Of a stretch of DNA of 64,000 nt, positions 34,304-46,038 are shown one piece after another. The stretch lies in NCBI RefSeq assembly GCF_963576675.1, contig NC_088915.1, positions 42,623,501 to 42,687,500 on the forward strand, given 5' to 3'. A model generated the notes under the pieces. That model saw only the letters and a program-made list of their open reading frames with translations, was not told the DNA's origin and ran no database searches. Numbering within the stretch: position 1 is the stretch's first letter; every line of letters begins with the position of its first letter. A program made the position numbers and the translations under genes. Source of the stretch: Euphorbia lathyris. Its lineage: Eukaryota; Streptophyta; Magnoliopsida; Malpighiales; Euphorbiaceae.

Positions 34304-36120
34304 TGAAGGAAAATATGCTAACGTATAGCAGCGGAAATATAAAAATTTTAACCTATTTCCATTAACCCAAGATCCGTTAATCGTTATTTCATATAAAGAG
34401 GGATAAAAGAAATACTTTTCAGAAGTTCTATCTACCGTTGCAAACGAAGTGCCCGCAACTCTTACTTCGAGTTCCCGAGCACAAAACAAAACAATTGAAG
34501 ATCAAGTTAGAATCAACCGTTTATAACAACCAAAGTAGATTGTCTCTAATTAATCAACACAAGATCAAGGATAAAGAGAAAGAGATGAAAATCAATTGAA
34601 CGGAAGGAAGCGGTAGATAATCTCGTCCTCGAACAGGGGGGTCGAAATTCTCTCTCTTAGTATGCTTAGGGATTTTCGAAAATTGCATAAAGGGGTATAT
34701 TTATATCCTCTTGTATCTAATCCCTAGTTAGATAGAATTAGGTTACTGAATAAGAATTTAATTCGGAATATAATTCTTATTAATTATGTATAATTATATC
34801 TTAAATATAAAGATAATATTAGTAACCTTATAGGATAATAATAGGAGTAATATAATCTAATTAAAACTCCTAACATATTTATCCTTTAATTAATTTAATT
34901 CATAATCCTAATCTAATTAGAATTGATAAAATCAAATTAATTATTTATGTATCTAATATACATAAAAATCGCCCCCTTTAATTAACTGGGCCTTATTGGG
35001 CTCAGTTGGGCTTCCGTCAATTAATTAACATCAGTCTCTCTTTTGGGTTCCAAGTCTTATGTGTGACCCATTAGGTTCTTATTGCTTCAAGCCGTATGCA
35101 ACTATTAAATTAACACAGAATTATATTTAATCTTTGCATAACGGAATGAGTACGCAAAATGTGATTGGCAAATCCGGAAACATTCCCCCGGAGCTATAAG
35201 AAGATAGGTTGATTCTGTCGTTGACCTTTCCGTATTAGTTGCAGTATAATTCGATCCTTTATCAACTACATCCTTGAACTGAATCTTATGACTATGGATA
35301 ATGTCAAGTCACATATAGCGATTCGTTTTACTTATACAGGCCGAGTCAACTCCAATTAGATAGGTTAAGAGAAATCTGTATTTCAATCTTAAGCTATCAC
35401 CTTGCAAGGATTTAGAGTCAAGTCTTCCACAAGCGATCCATGGACATATCTCCCATTTATCGGGAGTGATAAATGCTCAATCCAATGTATAACTATCCCG
35501 CAATTACTTCCTATGATACCCAACGTCTGCTGTTCACACCCCAGAGTCATCTCTGTTAAGGATCGTGTTACAACAGGATCAAAACGTCACATTCCGTAAT
35601 CCAGAATTACTAATTAACATTCCTTTGAGTCTGAGGATTACTTATACCTATTAATACCAATGAGATGAACAGGTGACAAGGATGAATCTACCCATCCTGT
35701 TATCTCAAGTCGAGTCCCCAATCCTAATGAACTCCTTTTCATCGGATCCATGTAACTGTCCAGATAGCTGTATATATGAAGCTTGTGAGATTAGCTTTCT
35801 GTCACGATAGAAGACATTGTTACATGCAAGTCTCAGCAGTGGTATGTCAATCCTAAACATATTACTTGACTTGGGGTGGTTTTAAGTTTATTAGTTTATT
35901 ATAAAGTTTCGTCTCACTTCATGCTTGTATGAACACTTTATAATCACTTTAAACAAACTTACGGATTTCCTTTTATTAGACTTTATTTAGTTCTTAAAAG
36001 GGATTGCCTTTATATAGTTATAAAACATATATCTTATTAAAACAAACGATATAAAGAACACTTCATTTACATTAAGTCTGTATCCTAGAACAATTGTCTA
36101 TAGGACACTAAACCCCAACA
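34304..36120 (-). mobile_element. Solo LTR of the Copia-A family in Athila-E pol
   Basis: 1,817 bp with TGTTGGGG...CCTTCA ends on the minus strand, flanked by ATAGG (34299-34303) and ACAGG (36121-36125), a TSD with one mismatch. No internal region. It matches the Copia-A LTRs throughout and sits between the Athila-E protease and RT. Confidence 0.88.
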
Positions 36121-37616
36121 ACAGGTTCCTTGCCCACAAACATTGCTTTATTTCGAAGGAGTATTCAAAGGACTTATGGCTCCTCATCCACGTGCTCATT
36201 ACCAATTGGACCCGAAGAGGCCTCCATGGGACACCTATCATACAAATCTTCAACAAAAACATCAATATGGTCTAAAGAGTTCAAAAAATTGCAATCTTCC
36301 ATAATGTTAGAGGAAAATTTCATGGAGTTGTAGATATTGAACACTACCTCTTTGTCTTGCAACCAAAGTATAAGCTTACCTTCGTGAACATCTATAAGAG
36401 TTCTTCCGGTTGCAAGAAATGGTCTACCTAGGAGGATGGGTACCGACTCGTCTTCCGCCATATCGAGCACTACAAAGTCGGTGGGGAAGATGAATTTGTC
36501 CACCTTCACTAAGACATCCTCCACTACTCCCTTTGGCCGGGCAAGTGATCTATCAGCCAATTGAAGCGTCATATTGGTAGGCTTTGGCTCTCCCAATCTA
36601 AGCTTCCTAAAAACAGATACTAGCACCTAAATCACATAAAGCTCTACTAAACTCAACATTCCCGATTGTGCACGGGATGGAAAAGCTCCCTAAATCTTTG
36701 AGCTTAGGCGGGAGTTTGTTCATGATTATAGTGGAGCATTCCTCAGTAAGCGCTACCATTTCATTTTGTTCTAGCTTCCTCTTTTTGGCAAGGATTTCTT
36801 TAAGAAACTTCGCATAAGTGGGCATTTGTTCTAATGCCTTCACGAATGGAATGTTTATATGAAGTTTCTTAAAAATTTCTAAAAACTTACCGTATTGGTG
36901 ATCCAATTTTTCTTTCTTTAATCTTTGTGGGAATGAGAGCTTCGGTACATAAGCTCCAATTGGATCACTAGCACTTTTATTATTATCCGAGGAAGTTAAA
37001 AAGTTTGGGTCCGAACCGGGGTTGCTTACCTCTTCCGGTTCGTTACTTACCTTTGGAGCGATTGGTATCGCCTTTGGAACCGGTGGTTCCAAACCCTTAC
37101 CACTTCAAAGCATGATCGCTTGCGCGGACTCTCGATTCTTTGGTCGTGGGTTTTGTTCGGTGTTGGTCGGGAGAGACCCTTATTATCTTTCTTGTTGTTG
37201 GCGATTTAATTGGGCCACTTAGTGCCCCAAATCCCTACAAAACGCCTCATTATCAACAAGATGGGAAGATATTTCCTTAAAAAGATTAATTACCGTAGGG
37301 TCTTGCATGTTGCTAGGAGGTTGAGAGTTTTGGCCTCCTTGGGCATTTGGGGATTGACCCAAACCGTGCTCCTTGTATTCACTGTTAAATCCGGATGGGG
37401 GAATCAACACGTTTTGATTGTTGCCATATGACAAATTCGGATGTTGGTGTTGAGGCCTCCATCCGTTGTTATTATTATTACGGTGGTGATAAGTATTTGA
37501 ATTATGGTAGGAGTTATAGTTAGAATTATACCTTGGCTGCCCACCCACATAACTTACACTTTCGGCGTCGTCGAAAAAAGGACTTCTGGCTTGGCAATCT
37601 TGACCGTGATGGTCTT
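36121..37616 (-). pseudogene. Athila-E gag C-terminus and protease
   Basis: Minus strand. It starts at the LTR junction 37616 with a gag tail: a Cys/His remnant (HHGQDCQARSPF), SVSYVGGQPRYN, an Asn/His-rich stretch (WRPQHQHPNLSYGNNQN) and IPPSGF, typical of Athila gag. A stop at 37219 and frame changes follow. Then come LSFPQRLKKEKLDHQYGKF, EQMPTYAKFLKEIL and the protease active site ALCDLGAS (36607-37092). A further frame change leads to LQLADRSLARPKGVVEDVLV and LLGRPFLATGRTLIDV (36174-36626). The capsid part of gag is missing here and is not found elsewhere, so it was deleted. Confidence 0.88.
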
Positions 37617-38016
37617 TGTTGGGGTTTAGTATCCTATATAAAGGCAACCTCTTTTAAGAACTAAATAAGTCTAATAAAAGGAAATCCCTAAGTTTGTTTA
37701 AAGTGATTATAAAGTGTTCATACAAGCATGAAGTGAGACGAAACTTTATAATAAACTAATAAACTTAAAACCGCCTCAAGTCAAGTAATATGTTTAGAAA
37801 TAGGATTGACATATCACTGCTGAAACTTGCATGTAACAATGTCTTCTGTCGAGACAGAGAGCTGATCTCACAAGCTTCAGATATGCAGATATCTGGACAG
37901 ATACATGGATCCGATGAAAGGGAGTTTATTAGGATTGGGGACCCGACTTGAGATAACAGGATGGGTACATTTATCCTTGTCACTTGTTCATCTCATTGGT
38001 ATTAATAGGTATAAGT

Positions 38017-40136
38017 TGAAGGAAAATAGGCAAACGTTTGGCAGTGGAAATATAATTTTTTTTATCTATTTCCTTTTTCCAAGATTCGTTAATCGTTATT
38101 TCATATAAAGAGGGATAGAACGAAATACCTTTATGACGATCTATCTACCGTTGCAAACGAAGTGCCCACAACTTCAAAAAGATGGAATCTGTCAACCAAT
38201 CTGTCCCCTACCCGAACAGACCTTCCAGACCTCCGAACGACAATCCCAACGGTGGAAACGTGAAAGAATATGTCTAGAATCTCCTGTCCAAAAATCGCGA
38301 CGATCCGACGGTTAAATCTCCGGGAATCCGCACAATCGTGAACTAACCTAATGTAGGAGGAACAAGAACGAATTTCTCCCTTTTGTTTGCCTTTTCTTCT
38401 TTCATGAGCACAACAAAACAAACAAGTAAACGATTAGAATTCAACCGATGAATAGCAACCAAAATAGATTGCCTCTAATTAATCAACACAAGATCAATGA
38501 GTAAAAGAAAAAAGATGAAATCAATTGATTCGGAAGCAAGCGGTGAAAGACGATCCACTACAGTAGGGGTCAAAAATTCTCTCTCTCCGGGATAGCAAGG
38601 GTGGCCGAAATTTACCACTAAGGGGGGTTTATATAGCCTCTTCCATCTAAACCCTTAGTCAGATAGAATTAGGTTACTGAATAAAAATTTAATTCGGAAT
38701 AAAACTCTTATTGTTATTATCTGTAATTATATCTAAATAAAAAGATAATAATAACTTATTAATAGGATAATAATAGAAGCAATTTAATCTCATTAAACCT
38801 CCTAACTTATTTGTCCTATAATTAATTTAATTCATAATCATAATCTAATTATAATTGTTTAAAAATAAATTAATTCCTTTATGTGACATAGCACATAAAA
38901 TCGCCCCCCTTGTTACTGGGCCTTAGTGGACTCGGTTGGGCTTCCGTCAATTAATTAACATCTGTTTCTCTTTTGGGTTCCAAGTCTTATGTGTGACCCA
39001 TTAGGTTCTTATTGCTTCTAGCCATATACAACTATTAAATTAATTTCTTAAAATTATATTTAATCTTTGTATAACGGAATGAGTACGCGAACTGTGATTG
39101 GCAGATCCGAAATATTCTCCCAGAGCTATAAGAAGACAGATTGATTCTGTCGTTGACCTTTCCGTATTAGTTACAGTATAATTCAATCCTTCATCAACTA
39201 CATCCTTGAACAGAATCTTATGACTATGGGCAATGTCAAGTCATATATAGCGATACGTTCGTTTTACTTGTACAGGCCGAGTTAACTCCAATTAGATAGG
39301 TTAAGTGAAATCTGCATTTCAAGTCTGCGGGATTGGGAGCCGGGTGCTAAAAGCCGATTAGCAAAAGCAGATTAGCCAGATCAAAAGCATAATATGCAGG
39401 TTTAAGATATCACCTTGCAAGGATTTAGAGTTAAGTCTTCCACAAGCGATCCTTGGGCGTATCTCCCATTTATCAGGAGTGACAAATGCTCAATCCAATG
39501 TATAACTATCCTGCAATTACTTCATGTGATACCCAACGTCTGCCGTACATACCCTAGAGTCATCCCTGTTATGGATCGTGTTACAACAGGATCAAAGCAT
39601 CACATTCTATAATCCAGAATCACTAATTAACATTCCTTTGAGTCTTAGGATTACTTATACCTATTAATACCAATGAGATGAACAGGTGACAAGGATAAAT
39701 CTACCCATCATGTTATCTCAAGTCAGGTCCCCAATCCTAATGAACCCCTTTCATTGGATCCATGTAACTGTCCAGATATCTGCATATATGAAGCTTGTGA
39801 GATCAGCTCTCTGTCTCGATAGAAAACATTGTTACATGCAAGTCTCAACAGTGTTATGTCAATCCCTATTCAAAACATATCACTTGACTTGGGGTGGTTT
39901 TAAGTTTATTAGTTTATTATAATGTTTCGTCTCACTTCATGCTTGTATGAACACTTTATAATCACTTTAAATAAACTTAGGGATTTCCTTTTATTAGACT
40001 TATTTAGTTCTTTAAAAGAGATTGCGTTTATACAGTTATGAAACCATATCTTATTAAAACAAATGACATAAAGAACAATTCATTTACAGTTGGTTTATAT
40101 CCTAGAACAATTGTCTATAGGACACTAAACCCAACA
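38017..40136 (-). repeat. Copia-A 3' LTR
   Basis: 2,120 bp. Pairs with 55600-58273. It differs from that copy by a 76-bp insertion (39327-39402), small indels and scattered substitutions. The start on the minus strand is TGTTGGGTTTAG. Confidence 0.9.
39327..39402. other. 76-bp extra sequence in the Copia-A 3' LTR
   Basis: Present between AAGTCT and TAAGATATC, where the 5' LTR (about 56907) has AAGTCT directly joined to TAAGCTATC. No TSD and no terminal repeats are seen. Absent from all other copies of this LTR in the window. Origin unknown; it contains a weak internal repeat AAGCMGATTAGC. Confidence 0.8.
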
Positions 40137-40672
40137 TACTCCCACTTGGACTAAAGCCAATTGTTTCTAAGAACATTCCCAAAAGCGTTCGCATGACCAT
40201 TATGAACCTTTGGGGTTAAGGCATTCTTTAAATGGATCTATAAGATTGTCCTTTTATGGGCACTCCGTTTTGATTCTCACATTTACTCTTGTTGTTATCT
40301 CTCGGTAGAGATAGTAACGACTGAGGTAGTGTTTGGACGTATTATGAGACTGCGGGTCCTTGGCAAGAGCAATATCTCTATTGTTAATCTCATTAACAAT
40401 GTCAGGTACCACACCTAGTTCATTAATGAACTTCCTTTCCAAACTTCCTATCAGCTGCTTCCAAAGCTGCTACATACTCTGATTTTGACCTTTGTCTCAG
40501 CTACGGTTTCCTGCTTGGAACTATTCCAGCTAACCGTACCTCTTTCAGAATAAACTTGTATTCTGTGAAATCATCTTTATCTGTTTGATGACTTATATCT
40601 GAAAGTCTCCAACTTTCAATTTATCATCTCCATATACTTGGAACATGTCCATAGTTTATCTTAAGTACTTAA
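40137..40672 (-). pseudogene. Copia-A RNase H end and polypurine tract
   Basis: PPT CCAAGTGGGAGTA (minus) abuts the LTR. Upstream, 40254-40442 reads FINELGVVPDI and HYLSRYYLYREI, the end of a Copia RNase H. The part nearest 40672 reads through stops as the RNase H start (MFQVYGDDKLKVG). It continues across Copia-B at 51207. Confidence 0.75.
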
Positions 40673-42020
40673 TGTTGGTCCCTTGTTTAGTTGCAAGTAT
40701 AGTTCCAAGGGGGGGGGGAGGTTAGGAACTATTCAAACTTTTTACAGTTTAGGCAGACTTCTTTTCCTAAAGAAAAGGTTTGAACAGGGGCGCTGAGTAA
40801 ACAGTAAGATACTGGCTTAGTCAACAGGTGACTAGGTCAGTTTCTTAGCTTGAGTCAGGAGATAGCACTTAGAGTCTATTCCTGAGCTCTTACGTTTTAA
40901 TGCGCACAACTCAACTTGACCTCTTGACTTGGTCAGTTTTGATTGTTTAAGCAAGCAATATAAATAAGGAGTCAAAGGTTTAGAAATACTTCACTCAGCA
41001 GATTTATCCAGGTTCGGCTTCTTCTAAGCCTACGTCCTGTCCCCAGAACACGTCCGAGATTTCAAATCCTCTACTGAGCTCTTTAAAGGTAGAGCCTCAA
41101 ACCTTTTACAATATCAGCAATTGAGTATGACAAGAGTACCTTCCTCTATACTTCTACTCAATCCTAATCTCTCCGCTGAGTACTTAAAACCGAGTACTCA
41201 GCCTCTCCTTTCTATCTCTAGAAATGATTAAGATTTGTCCTAAACAACAATTGCTAGAACACCTTAGATGATTGAAGATCAATCACTCTAGACTTTTACA
41301 CAGATATGAAATTGTAGTGTAAGATTTGCTTTGCTTTTGGATGCAGAACTTTTGTATGCTTTTGGTCAGCGTAACGGCTTTTGCTCAAAGTTCTGTATGT
41401 AATGAGGATTCTGAAAGCTTTATTTATAGAGAGCTGTGAGGGCATCTGATTATTTCGAATTTCGAAATAACCGTTGGAGGGGAAACGGTTTCATGTCGTT
41501 TTCACTCAGTCTGTTCAGCAGTTCTCTTAGCCAATCAGATTCCAGCATCTTCTGTTCTTCGGTCAGTGTGGCAGTATGTTCCTCCAATTCAGGTAATGTC
41601 AAACAGATAGCTTCCTGCGTCTTTTGTTCTTTACTAAAAGAGGAAATACTTTGTCTGGAAGTTGCCTTGTGCTCAGCGGCTGTCTTGTACATTTTGTCGA
41701 GACAGCTCAGCAGCTTCTTACCGAAGTTGTCTACGTGGATCTTCTGGATCCTTCTTTGCTCAGCTGCGTTTCAACACTCAACGGCAGCGTTTTGTAATAC
41801 GCGGGCTGAGTGGTCTTGGCCTTGTTTGACTTGGGCTTTGACTTTTATATAGGGCTTGGGCCTTATGATCTTTATGTCTTATAACAATTATAAACTCAAC
41901 ATTGAACAAAACACATTAGTAACAATAAATCAAAGCATTTAGACTTAGTGTGTTACACAATATTTAATTGTACTTAAATAATTTTGTCAAATCAAAATCC
42001 TGTGGAAAGGTGTTTCAACA
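40673..42020 (-). repeat. Copia-B 3' LTR
   Basis: 1,348 bp; minus-strand ends TGTTGAAACACC and GGGACCAACA. A 138-codon plus-strand ORF (41436-41852) recurs in the other LTR and is not a gene. Confidence 0.95.
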
Positions 42021-42535
42021 AACTCCCCCATTTTGATGTTGGCAAAACTATTCAGCAAGGAACTCAGCATTGAGCTCCCCCATGACAGTTGACCTATGTG
42101 ACTAAGTAAACTCCCCCGTCAGGGTTGAGCTATTGACTTAGTTTTATTCTAAACATTTTAAGGTTTAATTGAATAAGTCTAAGGTCAGTTTTCAAGTATA
42201 GGTCAGCTTATGGGATATATTCTATTTTACTCAGTCTTTAGCAGAAGATTTGTATAGTAAAAGAGCACTGAGTAATTAATTTGTTCAATTGTTCATTTTA
42301 GACAAGTTCAAACATTGTTTTTACGCAGCATACATTTAACAGGTATTCTACTCATTTACTGAGTTTAATTTGTACTTAGAAGATGCATTCATAATACTTA
42401 GCATGGAAGGATAAATAACACAAGTTGAGTTAATAATGCAAGTATTGTATTAATAGCATAGAACAGTCAGCATACATAATACATATTACACAAAGAGAGA
42501 AATAAGCTAAGTGTAGACTAAGTTTTAATGGCTAT
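42021..42535 (-). other. Copia-B 3' region with three purine tracts
   Basis: No ORF. TGGGGGAG-type tracts (CTCCCCC on the plus strand) lie near 42023-42029, 42074-42080 and 42111-42117, the first against the LTR. Same order and nearly the same spacing as in Copia-C. Confidence 0.8.
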
Positions 42536-44421
42536 CTATTTCTTCTTCTTTTGCTGACTGTTGCCTTCAGCTTGAGTTCTTCGCTGATCTTTCTTCTCCC
42601 CCGTTTTGCTAGCATCGGGTGGAGGCAGCTTGAAGGAGTCCAAAAGAACAGCTCTGGTGAGCTCAGCAGAGAAGGTCTTCAATCGATCAGCACTTTCGTC
42701 TAACCCATCGAAAATAGGAGCACCGTTGCTGAGGACATCAGGATGAATACCAATTGCAGCAGCGCTAAGCATACTGAGCATATAGGCTTGGCCTTTTCCC
42801 AGCCATGTGATTGTGTCTGTCAGCGCAGTAAAGGAGTTGTGGAAGGTTTTGAGAAGTGAAGTATCATAGTGCTCGCGCTGAAGATTAGTGTGTCTAACAT
42901 GGTCAAATATCTTCTGGGAATTGGTCAGTATTTGATCCTGTTTGAGCTGGTCGGTGTCCATTTCTTCTTTATGCAGATTGAGTAGACGAACTGCCTCACT
43001 GAGTTGCTCCATCGAGCATTGAGATGTGTTTGCGAGCTGTGCATTGGTCTTGTTCTGTTCAGTATGAAGCTGAGCAAACAACATCTTTAACTCAGAGGAA
43101 GTGGCAAGATTTGGGTTCACAGCTGACAGATTCTGGATTTGGGAAGATAGAGAAGTGAGGCACTATACTGTTGTCAGCTGGATCTCAGCCAGCTTAGCAA
43201 TTGAATCCTGCCTAGCTTGCTGTGTTTGTGAAGATAGTAAAGTACTCAGCAGATCCTTGAGTTCCTTAACTTCATTGAGAAGTTGAGTTACTTGAGAAGG
43301 CCTCGACGTGTGAGATGGCAGCAGCAGGAGGAGTGGAGTGCTGAATATCTCTAATCAGAGCCTGTACTGAGTCAATGATTCGTTGACTGGACTTAGTGAC
43401 ATTTACAATGGCCTGAGAGATTGGATGGATAGTAGTTTGACCGGATAGAGAAGAAGTTGCTGGGTCAGTGACTGGAGTTATTATTGTGTTCTGCACATGT
43501 GTTGATTGTGTGGTTGTTGGGTCAGCAGGTACAGTCTCAGTTGTGCAGTCAGGTTGGATAGGGTCAGAACTGACTGGTACTGAGTTGTCTTCGAGATTTT
43601 GCTCGGTTTGGATTGGTGGGTTTGCAGAGATAGTTTGTTCGGCTTGTTCCTGAGTAGAAACAGAGGCTTGTTTTTCTTCTGCTGGTGAAGGCTGAGTAGA
43701 TGGTGCAGAAGGATTTGGCTTTCGGAAGAATGTCATTTTGATCTTTGAAGGATCATTCACTGAGGCGCTGACCGGTTGGTCTAGGATGCTTGCCTTTACC
43801 AGTCTTCTTCTTGTCTTCTGTACAAGAGGAGGCTCAGCTTGATTTACATTAGCTTGAGATGGAGAACCTTCTACATTCTGATCAGCAGTGTGCTGGTCAG
43901 TTTGCTCTTGTTGTTGTTCAACTCCATCAGCTGATTCAGTGTGAGCTTGGTCAGCTTGATTATCTGCACTAGCTGTCTCTTCAGAGTCAGCTTCTTCCTC
44001 TTGCTCTTGTGCATTCCCTTCATCCTCAGTATCGTCGTTCTCAAGCTCTTCCTCGAGCTGAGAGACGAAATGTTCGTCTAGGTCCACTTCATCTTCCCGT
44101 TGCTCAGTTTCTTCAGCATGATGCTGAGCATAATGCGAGTCCGTGGTGACAACGAAGTCAAGTGGAAGGACATTGATGGGTGAAAGGGTAGAAGTCTTCT
44201 GCCTCTTTTGAGGAGGATCAGTTGTATCCTCAGTTGCAGGCACATCTTGCCTGCTGCGTTTTTCGGCTGACTGCGTATGGTCTTGATTTGACTCAGCAGC
44301 CGATTTGGACTTCTTGGACTTAGGCTCAGCTTCCTTAGATGGGGTACCAGTAGGCTTCCTTTTTCGGATAGCTGGAGTTTTGGTGGCCGGCACCGGAGAC
44401 GTTGAAAGACAACTTAGTCAT
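42536..44421 (-). pseudogene. Copia-B third ORF
   Basis: ATG at 44421 (MTKLSFNVSGAG), matching the Copia-C start. A frame change within about 30 bases leads to the long frame 44393-43272. That holds a basic, Lys-rich start with NLS-like runs (KRKPTG, KKSKS), then a very acidic Glu/Gln-rich stretch (EEELENDDTEDE), then Pro/Thr/Gln-rich sequence. A second frame change near 43290 and a stop near 43160 precede 42536-43120, with coiled coil (LFAQLHTEQNKTNAQL, KEEMDTDQLKQDQIL) and the conserved TITWLGKGQAYMLSMLSA block, ending KKKK. The globular domain of the Copia-C ORF is absent. No membrane segment is visible, so an envelope role is not supported. Function unknown. Confidence 0.75.
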
Positions 44422-44905
44422 TCTTCGAATATGGAGGAATTAGAGGAATTTGAGAGAAAAGAGGTTCTAAGTGATTTCTTTGCCTTAAGAATTGATTAAG
44501 CGTAAAGAGTAAAAGATGGGGAAATACCCATAATTTATAGACGAAATGAACGGTGTGGATCTTAATCGAATCCATGTGTCAGTCTTGCCTTAGGATCATG
44601 TACCGACAATGATCCTGGCATTTATGACACATTACGGCGAATACGTCATCCTAGGCTATACGCGTGCTTTGCATTTATGCTAACGGATTAATCACTCAGT
44701 ATTTAGAATGTCAAGCGTTTGATATTCTGAGTGGTCAGTGCAGTATTTAAGGATGATTTTAAGTTCAAGTTCTAAACTAATTTACTCAGTATGCAAGTTT
44801 TACTCAGTTATTGTATATTCAGACAGTTCCGATGAGTAACTCAGCAAACAATAAATCATTCAGTATGTAATTCACTCAGCATTTATATTCATTTAGCACA
44901 GGAAT
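44422..44905 (-). promoter_or_regulatory. Gap before the Copia-B third ORF with a TATA-like box
   Basis: No ORF. On the minus strand GTCTATAAATTA (44531-44542) is followed by ATTTCCCC and TTACTCTTTACGCTT, which align with the sequence around the Copia-C TATA box. The box is about 110-120 bases upstream of the ATG. Candidate internal promoter, inferred only. Confidence 0.45.
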
Positions 44906-46038
44906 TTACTGAAGAGGATTAAACATACCAATTGCTTCTCTCAGTATGCTGAACTGCTCACAAGCCAGTGGCTTCGTGAAGATATCCGCAAGCTGTTCGT
45001 CTGTTGGGACAAAGGTCAGCTTGATCTCACCTTTGAGTACATGGTCTCTAATGAAGTGATGTCTGATGCTGACATGCTTCACTCTGCTGTGTTGAATTGG
45101 GTTCTTGGACAGATCAATTGCACTTTTGTTGTCACATTTGACCTCAATTGTCTTCGTTTGAACACCATAATCTTCAAGTTGTTGCTTGATCCATAGGACT
45201 TGAGCAACACAATGACCAGCAGCAATGTACTCAGCTTCAGTGGTGGACAAGGCTACTGACACCTGCTTTTTGCTGAACCAGGATACAAGACAGCTTCCTA
45301 AGAAGTGGCATCCTCTAGAGGTGCTTTTACATTCCAGCTTATCTCGTCCATAGTCAGCGTCAGTGTATCCGATAAGTGTAAAATCATGAGTATTTGGATA
45401 CCACAAACCTGCGTTCACTGAGCTTTGCAAATATCTAAGGATTCTTTTTACAGCAATGTAATGAGATTCCTTAGGGTTAGATTGATATCTAGCACAGTAG
45501 CATACTGAAAACTGAATGTCCGATCTACTGGCTGTTAAGTAAAGTAGAGAGCCTATCATACCTCGATATAACTTGCTGTCTACTGACTTACCATTCTCAT
45601 CAGCGTAGAGGACAGTGTCAGTGCCCATAGGAGTGGATATTGGCTTGCAATTTTCCAAGTCATATTTCTTTAAGATCTCCTTGGCATATTTGGCTTGATT
45701 GATGAAGATGACATTGTTTCCTTGTTTAATTTGAAGACCGAGGAAGAAGTTGAGTTCTCCCATCATAGACATTTCAAACTCAGTCTGCATTTGTTTGCTA
45801 AACTCCTTGCACATTGATTCGTTAGTTGCACCAAATATTATATCATCAACATAAATTTGGGCCAGCAGGGTATCTTTACCCCTTTTCTTAATGAATAAGG
45901 TTGTATCAGCTTTGCCCCTGATGTAATTTCTAGTCAGCAAGGAAACTGGTCAGCCTCTCATACCAAGCACGTGGTGCTTGTTTGAGGCCGTACAGAGCCT
46001 TTTTGAGTTTATAAACATGGTTTGGGAACTTAGGGTCC
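44906..46038 (-). pseudogene. Copia-B RT (main part) and RNase H
   Basis: Continues from the preceding frame after two frameshifts: one at FLNG (about 46070) and one extra T at about 45933 (LTSFL before LTRNY). It keeps [15 protein letters not shown] in the short middle frame, the catalytic [33 protein letters not shown], RNase [21 protein letters not shown] and KCDNKSAIDL, and ends NPLQ at 44906. Catalytic residues are intact. Confidence 0.9.

Noticed and set aside
31354..37616. Integrated pararetrovirus as source of the RT/protease region
   Set aside because: An integrase, flanking LTRs, a tRNA-Asp PBS and Athila-specific motifs show a Ty3/gypsy element; there is no movement protein.
43272..44393. 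Host nuclear protein gene (Lys-rich, acidic, NLS-like ORF)
   Set aside because: It lies inside the Copia-B TSDs and has a homologue at the same place in Copia-C; it is the third ORF of the element.
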